From: Streptomyces sp. AJS327
GTDB taxonomy: Bacteria; Actinomycetota; Actinomycetes; Streptomycetales; Streptomycetaceae
Direction: 5' to 3'
Length of the DNA stretch: 64,000 nucleotides
Assembly (NCBI RefSeq): GCF_013450295.1
Contig: NZ_SKBR01000003.1
Location: forward strand, 992,001-1,056,000
Within the stretch, counting starts at the first letter, position 1, and every line of letters starts with the position of its first letter. A program made the position numbers and the translations under genes. Under the pieces are notes generated by a model. It was not told where the DNA came from, ran no database searches, and saw nothing but the letters and a program-made list of their open reading frames with translations. Shown piece after piece: positions 8,912-17,934 of this stretch.

Positions 8912-9487
8912 GTGGGAGTCTCACTGTCCAAGGGCGGCAACGTCTCGCTCAGCAAGGAAGCCCCTGGCCTCACCGCCGTCACGGTCGGCCTGGGCTGGGA
9001 CATCCGGACCACCACCGGCGCCGACTTCGACCTCGACGCCAGCGCGCTGATGGTCGACAGCGGCAGCAAGGTGGTCTCGGACCAGCACTTCGTCTTCTTC
9101 AACAACCTTGCCAGCCCCGACGGTTCGGTCCAGCACACCGGTGACAACCTCACCGGTGAGGGCGACGGCGACGACGAGCAGATCAAGGTGAACCTGGTGG
9201 GCGTGCCCGCCGAGGTCGACAAGATCGTCTTCCCCGTCTCCATCCACGACGCCGAGAGCCGTGGGCAGAGCTTCGGCCAGGTGCGCAACGCCTTCATCCG
9301 CGTCGTCAACCAGGCCGACGACAGCGAACTGGCCCGCTACGACCTGTCCGAGGACGCCTCCACCGAGACCGCCATGGTCTTCGGTGAGCTGTACCGCAAC
9401 GGCGAGGAGTGGAAGTTCCGCGCCGTCGGCCAGGGCTACGCCTCCGGACTCGCCGGAATCGCCCAGGACTTCGGCGTCAACGTCTGA
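8912..9487 (+). CDS. terD: TerD-family stress protein
   Basis: A 191-residue TerD protein, closer to canonical TerD/TerE than its divergent neighbour: GVSLSKGGNVSLSKE at the start, then FDLDASALM, HTGDNLTGEGDGDDEQIKV, VRNAFIRVV and YDLSED. The Asp-rich loops are the calcium-binding sites known for this family. The GTG at 8912 has a strong GGGAGGG four bases upstream and gives the usual family length; a longer in-frame ATG at 8840 would run through the operator and is unlikely. Followed by a terminator hairpin at 9502-9537. Confidence 0.96.
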   Translation: MGVSLSKGGNVSLSKEAPGLTAVTVGLGWDIRTTTGADFDLDASALMVDSGSKVVSDQHFVFFNNLASPDGSVQHTGDNLTGEGDGDDEQIKVNLVGVPAEVDKIVFPVSIHDAESRGQSFGQVRNAFIRVVNQADDSELARYDLSEDASTETAMVFGELYRNGEEWKFRAVGQGYASGLAGIAQDFGVNV

Positions 9488-9501
9488 ACCGTCCGCACCC
9501 C

Positions 9502-9537
9502 GCCCGGGGCCACCGCCCACCAGCACCGGCCCCGGGC
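9502..9537. terminator. hairpin terminator between convergent terD and split-barrel gene
   Basis: A 10-bp perfect GC stem (GCCCGGGGCC / GGCCCCGGGC) with a 16-nt loop, 15 bp after the terD stop. No U-tract follows, as is usual for Streptomyces terminators. Confidence 0.6.
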
Positions 9538-9691
9538 CCCCACCTCCCGGCCCCCGCCTTGCCCCGCACCGCCCCGGCCCCCGCACCCACGCCCCGCCGT
9601 ACCGCCACCGCGCCTGGCGTGCCAGCGCGGCCGTCCGTGACAGGCGGCTGTCGCGCCACGGCCGTGCGTGCCCCGGTGCCGGAACCCGGAG

Positions 9692-10297
9692 CTACGTCGC
9701 GTCCCGTGGGGCGGGCGGCAGTGGCGGCAGTGGAAGGGGCAGTCCCGGCAGCCCGTCGATGCTCCGGGCGACGTGCTCCTTCTTCCGGAAGTACTCGTCG
9801 AGGGAGGTGTCGGTCTCCCGCGCGAACCGCGAGGCGTGCAGCGGACGTTCCCCGTCGAAGGTCATGAACGGCACCGCGTACCCGCAGGTGTCCCGGATCT
9901 GCTCGGCGGTCACCACGATGATCGCCCGCAGGCCGTGCGCCGTCGCGTCGATGTCCGGGAAGTGCTCCATGAGCCCGGTCCAGCGCGCGTCGTCACGGAA
10001 GACCGGCTCGCCACGGCCGTGGACGCGCACGATGCTCGGCGGTCCGTCGAAGGCACACCACATCAGCGTGATGCGGCCGTTCTCACGCAGATGGGCCACG
10101 GTCTCGGCGTTGCTCCCAGCGAAGTCGAGGTAGGCCACGGTGAGTTCGTCCAGCACGGCGAACGATCCGTCCAGGCCCTTGGGCGAAAGGTTGACGGTGC
10201 CGTCTCCGTCCAGCGGCGCCGTCGCGGTGAAGAAGATGTGCTGCGCCTCGATGAAGGCCCGCAGCCTGCCGTCTATCCGCTCGTAGCTCTTACCCAT
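9692..10297 (-). CDS. pyridoxamine 5'-phosphate oxidase-family (FMN split-barrel) protein
   Basis: A 201-residue flavin-binding split beta-barrel protein. Conserved blocks include IFFTATAPLDGDGTVNLSPKG near the N-terminus, VAYLDFAGSNAETVAHL, and GRITLMWCAFDGPPSIVRVHG, all typical of the PNPOx-like group whose members bind FMN, F420 or haem. Substrate is unknown. The ATG at 10297 gives MGKSYERID; a longer in-frame start at 10318 adds only His/Arg residues. The last ~20 residues are Pro/Leu-rich. It is divergent from the CHAT protease gene. Confidence 0.88.
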   Translation of the reverse strand: MGKSYERIDGRLRAFIEAQHIFFTATAPLDGDGTVNLSPKGLDGSFAVLDELTVAYLDFAGSNAETVAHLRENGRITLMWCAFDGPPSIVRVHGRGEPVFRDDARWTGLMEHFPDIDATAHGLRAIIVVTAEQIRDTCGYAVPFMTFDGERPLHASRFARETDTSLDEYFRKKEHVARSIDGLPGLPLPLPPLPPAPRDAT

Positions 10298-10491
10298 GGC
10301 CCGATGATGACGCCCCAACCCCCACCCCGCGGTAGGCAGAAACCGGCAACCCAGGCCAACTTTCCTCCGGTCACTCCTTGTTGCCGGTCAACCCGCCCGA
10401 TACCGCCACCAGGACTCGATACCCCGCCCCCACCTCCACCCCCGAACCCGCGACCGTCCCCCCTCCGTCACCCGCCGTCGTCTTCACTACG

Positions 10492-13400
10492 ATGAACGAT
10501 CTGACGGATGGGGGACTGGTGGCGGACGCGCGAATTCGCGAACTAGCCGCTCTCATACGCGAGTTCGGCGACGGTGGAGACCCCGGGCGCGTTCTCGGGG
10601 AGGATGCCTCGGCTGGCGCGGCGGAACTCCTGGCGTCGGTGGGCGAGCGCCCCGAGGAGGCCGACGCCGAAGTTCTCCACACCGTCGCCGCGTTCTACTG
10701 GGCCCGCTCCCTGGCGCACGAGGACGACACCCTCGCCGCCCGGGAACTGGAGCTGGCGACCGGTGTGTTCGCCCAGCTGTACCGGGTGGACCACCGGCGG
10801 GTCCCGCGAGCGTTGTGGCCCCGGCTCGCCGAGGAGACCGGACACCACCCGTGGAGCGATCCGCTGGACCACGCGGTGGATCTCCTCCGGGACGGTGTGA
10901 GGAAGGGCGACATCGCCGACCTCGACCAGGCCATCGGCCTGCTCGGGACGGTCGCTGACAGCACGGACGACGCGTATCGGGACACCCTCCACGGCCTCGC
11001 CCTCCACCAGCGCGCGGCCTTTCCTGACCGTCCCCGGGAAGAACGGCGGGCCGACCTAGACGTCGCGGTGCGGCTGCTGGGTGGGGTGGCGGCTCTCCCG
11101 GAGCCGTACGCCCCCCGGCGCGCGAGCCGCGGCGTGGTCCTCGCCGATGCCCTCTTCCGACGCTTCGAGGTGACGGGGAACAGCGGGGACCTCTCCCGCG
11201 CCGAGCGGACCTACCGGGACGCCCTCGACGCCGCCGCCGGGGATGCCCCCGCGTACGCGGGGGCGGCGGCCGGACTCGGTACGGCCCTTGGCCGTCGCGC
11301 GCAAGTGGCGGACACCACAGCCGACGACGCGGAAGGCGCCGTACCGGTACTGCGTGAAGCGGTCGGATGGCTGCGCCGCGCGGTCGACCTGACGGACGGC
11401 GACGGCCGCGAGGCGCCTCTTGCCAGCCTCAGCGCCATCATGCGGCAACTCCTCGAACGAACGTCTCGCGCCAGGAGGGCCAGGGGAGTCCCACCTCCCA
11501 ACGCCGCCCTCGCGGCCCCGGACGACTGGCCGCCGCACGGGGAGGACCCCGCGGTCCGGCGGCAGGCCCAAGCTCTGACCAGTCTCGCCGGGCAGCTCGC
11601 GGCTCGGGTGGTGACCGAGAGCGAGGCCACCCGCCGGGTGACCGACCCGTCCCTAGACCTCTCGGAGGCCGCCGTGGTCTCCGTGGCGCTCCGGGCACTG
11701 CGTCTCGTGCGGACCGGCACGCCCCGCGACGCGTTGCCAGCACTGACCCTCGCCCTGGAGGCCGCGCGTACCCGCTGGGGCGCCCGGCAGGGAACCCCCT
11801 GGTGGTGGGTGGCCGACGCCTACGTCGAAGCCGGCCGGTTCACGCTGGTCGACGAGGCCGACGGGACGCTCTTCAGACGTGTCCGTGCTGTGGCGGACGA
11901 ACAGATCGCCGTGCTGCGCGACGGCGGTCGCGCCACGGACCTCGCCGAACTCGCCGGGACCCTGTTCGCCGCCGGGCTGCTGTGCCTTACCCCGTACATG
12001 GCGAGCATGTCGGGACTGTCCTTCGAGTCGGCCCATCAGCTGTGGCGCGAACGCCGAGCTCGGCACCGGTCGGTCCACCCCGACGATTCCGTCGCACCGG
12101 AAACCGCGGAGATGCCCCCGCCGCTCGTCGCCGCCGAGGAGGCCGTCCGGTACCTGCGCGAGGGCGCCGGCCTGTCCCGCGAGCACGAGCGGGGGCGCGT
12201 CCTCAGGGCGCTGATCGAAGCCCTGTCCCTACTCGCCGGCCTCCGGGGGGAGTCGCACGACGAGGAGATCCGGACGGCCGCCCGTGAGGCGTTCGACCTG
12301 CTGGATCCCGTCCGGGACCCTCTCACTCAGGTGTACCTGCTGCGCATCCTGTGCCTGGCTGGCGAAGTCTCGCTGCCTGGCGACCTTCGGGACCTGCTAC
12401 CCCTGTCACTGGCCGACATCCGGGACCGGGAGGGAGCGCGGGAGGCCGCGGGCGTCTTCGCCGAGGCGCTCACGCTCGCGGAAGAGGCCCGCCGCCCCGA
12501 CCTGGAGTTCCAGCTGATCGAGGCGGCTGACCGCGAACTGCCGGAGATGCCAGCGGATTCCTACCGTCGCCGCCGCTGGGCCAGCGAGCTGCACTGCCTG
12601 ACCGGCGACCGCCTGGAGTGCTCCGCGGGGCTGATCCAGGTACGGGAAGCCGCGGAGCGGCTCCGCGACCGCGCGGACGAGGAGGGCTGGCCTCCCGAGG
12701 AACGTGCCGCGACCCTCATCCACCTCGCCGCCCACGCGCGCGGCAATGAGGAGGAACATCTCGGCCGCGCCCTCACGGCGGAGGCGCGGAAGCTGGACCC
12801 GGAACTGTCCAGCCGGCGCGCCGCCGCCCTCGCCTTCCTCGACGGAACCCTCTCGTACGACATGGGGCTGCGCGCCTCGGCGGCGCCGGGCCAGGAGGCC
12901 CAGGCCGCACGTCACTTCGCTGAGGCACTCGCCGCCTACGCCCTGTGCGGCCAGGACGACATGGCGCTGAACAGCCTCGACGCCGCGACGCGCAGCGCGC
13001 TGGCCGCCGACGAGAGCAGCGCTGGCGCGGCGGTGGCGGCACTGGTCCCCGCCGCCGTATGGCTTCGGGGCGGCGCTGACGAGGTCATTGGCTGGAAGCT
13101 CCGGGATCTGTACCAGCAACTGATCGCCAAAGTGAGCGGAGCCGTCCTCCACCCCGCCCTGACGCTGACGATCCACCAGGCAGCCAAGGGAATCGACCTC
13201 ACGCTCATCGCGGGGCGACCCGGCCCGCTCGCACCCTCCGCAACCCTCACGCGACTACTGGCCCGCGTCAGGGCGAACGAGTCACGACTGCCCGGGCCGC
13301 TGAGCGAGCCCGAACTCCCGAGCCCCGAAGAGGCCATGCTCTTCTACGTCGGCGCTGGCGAGTCCGAACCCGGCAACGACGCCGAGACGGAACACCGCAA

Positions 13401-14637
13401 CAAGCAGCGAGCCGCGGACCGCCTGATCACCCGGGAACTCCTCGCCACCGCCCGTGCGGACCGAATGCCCATGATGTTCCCCGACGAATTGCGGGCCCTC
13501 CTGACCGAGGACACGGTGCTGCTCTCGCTGTACCTCGGTCACGCGCACCGGGACGGAACCGGGGACCCGGTGGTCTCCCTGTCCGGCTTGGCGGTGACCC
13601 GTGACGACGTGGAGCACCACACCGTGCTCCTGCCGAACTTCGATGGCGGACTCGTCCGCTTCACCCACGCCGGGCACTCGCTCTCCGCCCACCCGGTGGC
13701 GTTCCACGTCGCCGGCCTACGGCGGGCCGTCGTCGCGGACCCGCTGCACCGGCCCGTCAGCCGTGCGGCACAGCGGTGGCTCAGGGAGGACAGCGCCCCC
13801 TACCTGGCGGGTTTCACCGCCTCGCTGGACGGCTGGCGGGCTCAGGGGAAGCGGCATCTGTGCGTCTGGCCCCACGGCCCGTCGCACTACCTCCCCTACC
13901 ACCTGCTGGAGGTCGACGGCCGTCCCCTCGCGGAGAGCTGGACCGTCACGCAGGTGCCGAGCCTGGGCCTCCTCCGCCCCCGAGCACCAGCCGCCCACCG
14001 TCCGCCCGGGCGTGGACTCGTCGTCTTCGCCTCCGCGGCCGGAGCCGCTCAGCACGGTCTCCTCGCTCAGGACGTCCTGGAGACCCACGCCACCCAGGTA
14101 GCCGCCGCGATGGGCGGCCAGGCGGTGCTGGGATCCGTGGCCACGCCGAGACGCCTGATCAGCGACCTCACCGACGCGCGCTACGTCCATGTGGCCGCGC
14201 ACGGCGCGCACAACGCGTGGGCGCCGTGGTACCAGTGCCTGTTCCTGTCGCCGGACGCGGACAACGACGGCCGTGTCTTCGCCCACGACGTTCTCCAGAT
14301 CGACCTGCGGGGAGTCGAACTCGTGACGCTGAGCTCCTGCGAGTCCGCCCTGGGCCGGTTCGACGTCAACGACAACCTGCGGGGCCTGCCCGCCGCGTTC
14401 CTCTTCGCGGGCGCCTCCGCCGTCATCGGATGCCTCTGGCCGGTCCACCCACAGGTGGCCACCGACTTCTTCGGCACCCTCTACGAGACCCTCGCGCGTA
14501 CAACGGACCGGCGAGCCGCCTTCCGCGCCGCGCAACTGGCCGTCCGCGGCCGCCATCCCGCGTTCCGGGACTGGGGCTCGTTCTGCTTCATCGGCGACTG
14601 GCGCCCCTCCCAACCGAACCACGGAGCTGCCTCGTGA
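10492..14637 (+). CDS. CHAT-domain cysteine protease with helical-repeat N-terminus
   Basis: A 1,381-residue protein. The C-terminal ~300 residues are a CHAT (caspase HetF-associated with TPRs) peptidase domain. The catalytic dyad is visible as His1237 in VHVAAHG and Cys1283 in TLSSCES, followed by the family segment GLPAAFLFAGASAVIGCLWPV. The remaining ~1,000 residues are alpha-helical, Leu/Ala/Arg/Glu-rich and look like a degenerate TPR-type solenoid (repeats of the kind LxxAxxxxRxAxxL), a usual sensor/scaffold part for CHAT enzymes. No signal peptide or membrane segment is seen. The start is uncertain: ATG 10492, or GTG 10519 with a better ribosome binding site (GGGGG). The stop overlaps the next start (GTGA), so a partner protein is co-translated. 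CHAT proteases elsewhere act in cell-death and defence circuits; a role here is inference. Confidence 0.9.
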   Translation: MNDLTDGGLVADARIRELAALIREFGDGGDPGRVLGEDASAGAAELLASVGERPEEADAEVLHTVAAFYWARSLAHEDDTLAARELELATGVFAQLYRVDHRRVPRALWPRLAEETGHHPWSDPLDHAVDLLRDGVRKGDIADLDQAIGLLGTVADSTDDAYRDTLHGLALHQRAAFPDRPREERRADLDVAVRLLGGVAALPEPYAPRRASRGVVLADALFRRFEVTGNSGDLSRAERTYRDALDAAAGDAPAYAGAAAGLGTALGRRAQVADTTADDAEGAVPVLREAVGWLRRAVDLTDGDGREAPLASLSAIMRQLLERTSRARRARGVPPPNAALAAPDDWPPHGEDPAVRRQAQALTSLAGQLAARVVTESEATRRVTDPSLDLSEAAVVSVALRALRLVRTGTPRDALPALTLALEAARTRWGARQGTPWWWVADAYVEAGRFTLVDEADGTLFRRVRAVADEQIAVLRDGGRATDLAELAGTLFAAGLLCLTPYMASMSGLSFESAHQLWRERRARHRSVHPDDSVAPETAEMPPPLVAAEEAVRYLREGAGLSREHERGRVLRALIEALSLLAGLRGESHDEEIRTAAREAFDLLDPVRDPLTQVYLLRILCLAGEVSLPGDLRDLLPLSLADIRDREGAREAAGVFAEALTLAEEARRPDLEFQLIEAADRELPEMPADSYRRRRWASELHCLTGDRLECSAGLIQVREAAERLRDRADEEGWPPEERAATLIHLAAHARGNEEEHLGRALTAEARKLDPELSSRRAAALAFLDGTLSYDMGLRASAAPGQEAQAARHFAEALAAYALCGQDDMALNSLDAATRSALAADESSAGAAVAALVPAAVWLRGGADEVIGWKLRDLYQQLIAKVSGAVLHPALTLTIHQAAKGIDLTLIAGRPGPLAPSATLTRLLARVRANESRLPGPLSEPELPSPEEAMLFYVGAGESEPGNDAETEHRNKQRAADRLITRELLATARADRMPMMFPDELRALLTEDTVLLSLYLGHAHRDGTGDPVVSLSGLAVTRDDVEHHTVLLPNFDGGLVRFTHAGHSLSAHPVAFHVAGLRRAVVADPLHRPVSRAAQRWLREDSAPYLAGFTASLDGWRAQGKRHLCVWPHGPSHYLPYHLLEVDGRPLAESWTVTQVPSLGLLRPRAPAAHRPPGRGLVVFASAAGAAQHGLLAQDVLETHATQVAAAMGGQAVLGSVATPRRLISDLTDARYVHVAAHGAHNAWAPWYQCLFLSPDADNDGRVFAHDVLQIDLRGVELVTLSSCESALGRFDVNDNLRGLPAAFLFAGASAVIGCLWPVHPQVATDFFGTLYETLARTTDRRAAFRAAQLAVRGRHPAFRDWGSFCFIGDWRPSQPNHGAAS

Positions 14638-15377
14638 CCCAGCTGGATCTGCCCCCGACCCCGCTCCACGACATCGACCTGGTGGAGGTACCCCGGCTAC
14701 AGGCGCCGGCCACGCCGCGGCGTGTCGAAGGCCGGGTATCGCTCAGCCCCGCCATCGTCCACCCCCTGACGGCTCAGGAGGCGGCCTCGGAGGAGGCGGA
14801 CTGGCTCGGATTCCTGACCGCGGAGGCGACGCGCAGCGACTATCTCCTCCTCAGCCTCACCTGCGCGTTCCGCCCTCCGGCGAACGGCGATCCCTTCGCT
14901 GACGCCGCCGTCGGCGTACTCCTGGAGTCCCCGGACGAACCCGCGGACCGGCAGCCCATCGCCTGGTCGATCTCCCCCAGAAAGCGCTTCCACCCGGTCG
15001 AGAGGGCAACCACCATCGGGCTCAGCGCCAGGCTCGCGATCGTCGAGTCCACCGTCGAGTTCACCCCGGGACAAGGCCGGGACGACCTTTTCGTCTACGG
15101 AATGGGCGAGCGGGACAGCGACCCGGAATGGCGTCTCCAGGCGACCAGCCGTCACCCCCTGATCGGAGACGAGACCTTCACCCTGATCGTCAAGGCCCCC
15201 GCCGGTGCCCCCTCACAGGCCCGGATAACGGTGGCGGCCACCATCAGGCACCGGCGGTTCGGCCTGATTCCCTACCGGGCGGCCCTCCCCACCACACTGC
15301 GGACCGTCGATCTGCGCTGTCAGACCACGCCGTACACCAACCACCCGACGGCCACCCCTCCCGGGAACGGCGCCTGA
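14634..15377 (+). CDS. uncharacterised partner of the CHAT protease
   Basis: A 247-residue protein I do not recognise. Its GTG start overlaps the CHAT gene stop by four bases (GTGA), so the two are translationally coupled. Predicted from composition: a cytosolic, mostly beta protein with alternating hydrophobic stretches such as YLLLSLTCAF, IGLSARLAIVESTVEF and ARITVAATIRHRRFG, an acidic middle (EEADWLGFL; ADAAVGVLLESPDEPADRQ) and a disordered Pro/Thr C-terminal tail. No catalytic motif, signal peptide or membrane helix is visible. In two-gene CHAT modules the partner can be substrate, regulator or effector; which applies here is unknown. Confidence 0.8.
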   Translation: MTQLDLPPTPLHDIDLVEVPRLQAPATPRRVEGRVSLSPAIVHPLTAQEAASEEADWLGFLTAEATRSDYLLLSLTCAFRPPANGDPFADAAVGVLLESPDEPADRQPIAWSISPRKRFHPVERATTIGLSARLAIVESTVEFTPGQGRDDLFVYGMGERDSDPEWRLQATSRHPLIGDETFTLIVKAPAGAPSQARITVAATIRHRRFGLIPYRAALPTTLRTVDLRCQTTPYTNHPTATPPGNGA

Positions 15378-15848
15378 CGCGGAGAGAGCGCCCCTAGCCG
15401 CGCACGCCGCCCCCTCCACACCGAGCCCGCGCAATGGCGCGCGAGCCGACGTGCTTTGGTCGCGCGGGAGCGATGCACCGTCAGCACCCGCACCGCCTCC
15501 CCGCGTCGTCGGCGTCCCGACCGTTCGCCAACCCGTCCAGCATCGCTAACCGACAGACGACGACGATGAGTTCGACCACGTTCCAACGCAACTCACCGCG
15601 CTCGCGGTGCCGTTGCCGGCCAGCCGCTCCACGCCCACCCCCCCCGCTGACGTGGCGCTCCACGCGGCACGCCGCGCCGGTGGGTCCGTCCGTACCCCTC
15701 GCGAAAGCGAGCGGAGGAGACCCCACACCTGTGCTTCCACCCCGGCCCCGTACGCACCCATGGGTGCCCCATGCACTTACCGCAAGAACGAAGCCCCGCC
15801 CTCCACTCGGACGACAGGACCTCCCACCCGCAACTTCTCGGTGTCCCT
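15378..15848. other. intergenic up to the element boundary, no supported gene
   Basis: About 0.47 kb after the CHAT operon. A 148-codon plus-strand frame crosses it and ends in the tRNA-derived repeat; its C-terminus is simply translated tRNA sequence, so it is not a gene. No promoter or terminator stands out. Confidence 0.6.
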
Positions 15849-15883
15849 GGCAGGATTCGAACCTGCGACACCCGCTTTAGGAG
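15849..15883. repeat. distal att copy: 3' half of tRNA-Arg(CCU)
   Basis: 35 bases identical to 21366-21400 within the intact tRNA gene. Sequence identity stops abruptly on both sides, as expected for a recombination core rather than a functional tRNA. Confidence 0.88.
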
Positions 15884-16036
15884 TGGGATCGAATCCTTGA
15901 TCGAGGGTGTTGATGTCTGCCGGGTGGTGCTGTTCTTGCAGGTAAGCGCCACCCGGCCTGCCGCCGGGTCCGGCTTTCAGCGCCTGATGTTCCGCCATCC
16001 GCTCACGCATCGCTCACGCACGGAGAGATTTCGGCG

Positions 16037-16072
16037 CGGCGGGATTTGAACTCACGACCTCTTCGTCCCGAA
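16037..16072 (-). repeat. tRNA-Pro(CGG) 3'-half scar
   Basis: Read on the minus strand this is the anticodon loop TTCGGGA, the 3' anticodon strand, variable loop and T-arm (GAGTTCAAATC) of a proline tRNA; the 5' half is missing. Anticodon would be CGG. pSAM2-type elements integrate in tRNA-Pro and leave such a duplicated 3' half. The preceding ~35 bp include CGCTCACGCATCGCTCACGC, closely matched at 21258-21277 in the tail of the integrase relic, so an integrase 3' end probably once abutted this att site. Confidence 0.65.
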
Positions 16073-16133
16073 TGAGGTCAGGGCAAGATCATCACTTGCG
16101 TCTGGTACGGGCACGGGCTTGAAGAGAGGGTGT

Positions 16134-16808
16134 CTACACGTAGGCGCTGACGAGCTTGACGAGGCGTTCCGTATCCGTGAGGTCTTCGAGCACGGTGTCC
16201 GCGTTGGCCGCGCGCAGGGCTTCTGTTGAGCTGCGGCCCGTGGCAACGGCGATGACCCGAACGCCATGTGCATGACCTCCCTCGACGTCTGCCGGGGTGT
16301 CGCCGATGAGCACAGCATCCGTCGCCGGGGTCGCGGCCCGACGCAGGGCGAGCGCCACGAGGTCGGGGCGGAGGTCCGCGTTCTCACCGTACGCGCCGGT
16401 GTCCCAGTCAATCCGTGAGTCCAGCCCGAAGACATGGAGCTTGGTCTCGGCGACCGCGCGCACGTTGCCGGTCACCACCGTTTGCCGGACGTCGGCCACG
16501 TGCAGCGCCTCCAGCGCAGCAGCGGCTCCGGGAAGCGCGGCGCCTCGCTCACGGAGTTCACGTGCGTTGGCGACGTGCTCCTCCGAAAGGACTTGCGCGA
16601 ACCGTTCGAAATCGGCCTGGGTCGTCTCCAGGCCGTGCAGCTTGGCCGTCTCGCGGAAGATCACTGGTTCCGTGATGCCGTCGATGGCTGCCTGCTCTCT
16701 CATTGGTATGCCCGTCACCTGCTCGAACGCGGCGGCGGACAGGGCGCGGCCGACCCCGCGCGACTCGATGAGGGTGTGGTCGATGTCCCACAGCAGCAGC
16801 CGAGGCAT
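16134..16808 (-). CDS. HAD-superfamily hydrolase
   Basis: A 224-residue haloacid-dehalogenase-fold phosphatase. Motif I is LWDIDHTL (nucleophile D8, acid/base D10), motif II is VVTGN, and motif IV is LIGDTPADVEGG. A clear motif-III Lys is not obvious (the segment reads NADLRPDLV). The cap region between motif I and II is helical, as in the phosphoglycolate-phosphatase-like subfamily. The ATG at 16808 starts MPRLLLWD and places motif I at the usual distance. Substrate unknown. It lies inside the element, divergent from an XRE gene. Confidence 0.9.
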   Translation of the reverse strand: MPRLLLWDIDHTLIESRGVGRALSAAAFEQVTGIPMREQAAIDGITEPVIFRETAKLHGLETTQADFERFAQVLSEEHVANARELRERGAALPGAAAALEALHVADVRQTVVTGNVRAVAETKLHVFGLDSRIDWDTGAYGENADLRPDLVALALRRAATPATDAVLIGDTPADVEGGHAHGVRVIAVATGRSSTEALRAANADTVLEDLTDTERLVKLVSAYV

Positions 16809-16916
16809 GAGTTGCCCCTTCTTGGGGGTTGTACGTGCGTTCTCTCGCCTGATGGTTTGCGGACGGTACCCAGGCCGTAGGGCCACGGCCTACCCTGTGC
16901 GGCGAGGGGAGAGCGC

Positions 16917-17260
16917 ATGGCTGAACCACTGCACATCGGCGCCCGCATCAGCCACTACCGGAAGAAGAACGGTAACCGACCGCTCGCCGCCGTTGCCGGT
17001 CTGTGCGGGGTCACCGAGCGGTACTTCTCGATGCTGGAGAACGGCAAGCGGAACCCCTCACCGAAGCTCCTGAACACCATCGCCTCCGAGCTTGGCGTCT
17101 CCGTAGCAGCGCTCCTTACCGATCAGCCGCCGGAGCCCCCCAAAGTACGGCTCACCACGGCCCGGTTCCGCCACAACACCCTCGACCCGACGACCTGTAC
17201 GACGTGCGGTTCGACGGCTGGGCCGATGATCCGCCGCACGAGAACGGAGAGAGCCAGTGA
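16917..17260 (+). pseudogene. XRE-family HTH regulator, probably frameshifted
   Basis: Residues 1-85 form a clear lambda-repressor-type HTH (SHYRKKNGNRPLAAVAGLCG ... FSMLENGKRNPS). Past about 17185 the original frame turns into Arg/Pro-rich nonsense and would overlap the next gene by 300 bp. A different plus-strand frame instead reads PDDLYDVRFDGWADDPP and stops at 17260, forming a GTGA overlap with the next start. The simplest reading is one small indel near 17180-17190 in a gene that formerly ended at 17260. A sequencing error would give the same picture. Confidence 0.6.
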
Positions 17261-17934
17261 GTCTCACGAACCCCGAGTCGCGGTGGTGGAACCGCGACCA
17301 GATCCGCCGGATCGGCGCGTACCTGCTGTGGACGCTCGCGATCCTGTTCACGTTAATCGGGATCCCGAACCCGTTCGTCGGCGACGTCGCCCCGCTGCCC
17401 GTGTGGACGGAGATCGTGATGGTGATACTGCCGATCCCGATGCTCATTGCAGGCGGGTTCCTCCACTCGTTCGGCATCGACGGCGAGACCGGTGTGCGGA
17501 CCGTCGGCCTGCCGCTCTCCGCGTACATATTCGCCCTGGGCGTCGGCATGATCGTGGGTGACCTGTGGTCCGGAGAGCTCGGCCAGGTCACGACCCCGGG
17601 GATGCTGAGGCAGGGGATCGGGATCGCCGTGCTCGGGGTTCTCGGCGTCGTTCTGGTCGAGTGGCCGCACGCCCGGTCCGTCCGTCGAGGCGACCTTGAG
17701 CGGCGCGTCGACCGCTCGGGTGTCGCTACGACGGGGGCGGTGACGCGTGCGCGCGGCTACTCGCGGAACTATCGGACCGTCACCCGGATCACGGTGCGAT
17801 TCGCTGACACCGAAGGACGCGAAAGCTGGGCCAGCGACACGCTCGCCGGTGAGCTGACCACGGGCCAGCGGGTGAACGTGCGATACCTGCCCGACGAGCT
17901 GGGCCGCCGCGGCGCGGTCGTGCTGAGCCGATGA
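17257..17934 (+). CDS. membrane protein with C-terminal DUF3592-like domain
   Basis: A 225-residue protein. The first ~135 residues contain four hydrophobic segments (YLLWTLAILFTLIGIP; VWTEIVMVILPIPMLIAGGF; LSAYIFALGVGMIVG; GIGIAVLGVLGVVLV). The C-terminal ~80 residues form a soluble beta domain (GAVTRARGYSRNYRTVTRIT ... GQRVNVRYLPDEL) resembling DUF3592 domains. GTG start overlaps the upstream stop and its own stop overlaps the next ATG (ATGA), so it heads a three-gene coupled set. Function unknown. Confidence 0.82.
   Translation: MSLTNPESRWWNRDQIRRIGAYLLWTLAILFTLIGIPNPFVGDVAPLPVWTEIVMVILPIPMLIAGGFLHSFGIDGETGVRTVGLPLSAYIFALGVGMIVGDLWSGELGQVTTPGMLRQGIGIAVLGVLGVVLVEWPHARSVRRGDLERRVDRSGVATTGAVTRARGYSRNYRTVTRITVRFADTEGRESWASDTLAGELTTGQRVNVRYLPDELGRRGAVVLSR

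Noticed and set aside
15434..15880. 148-codon frame ending in WQDSNLRHPL
   Set aside because: The ending is translated tRNA sequence, a common artefact near tRNA-derived repeats.
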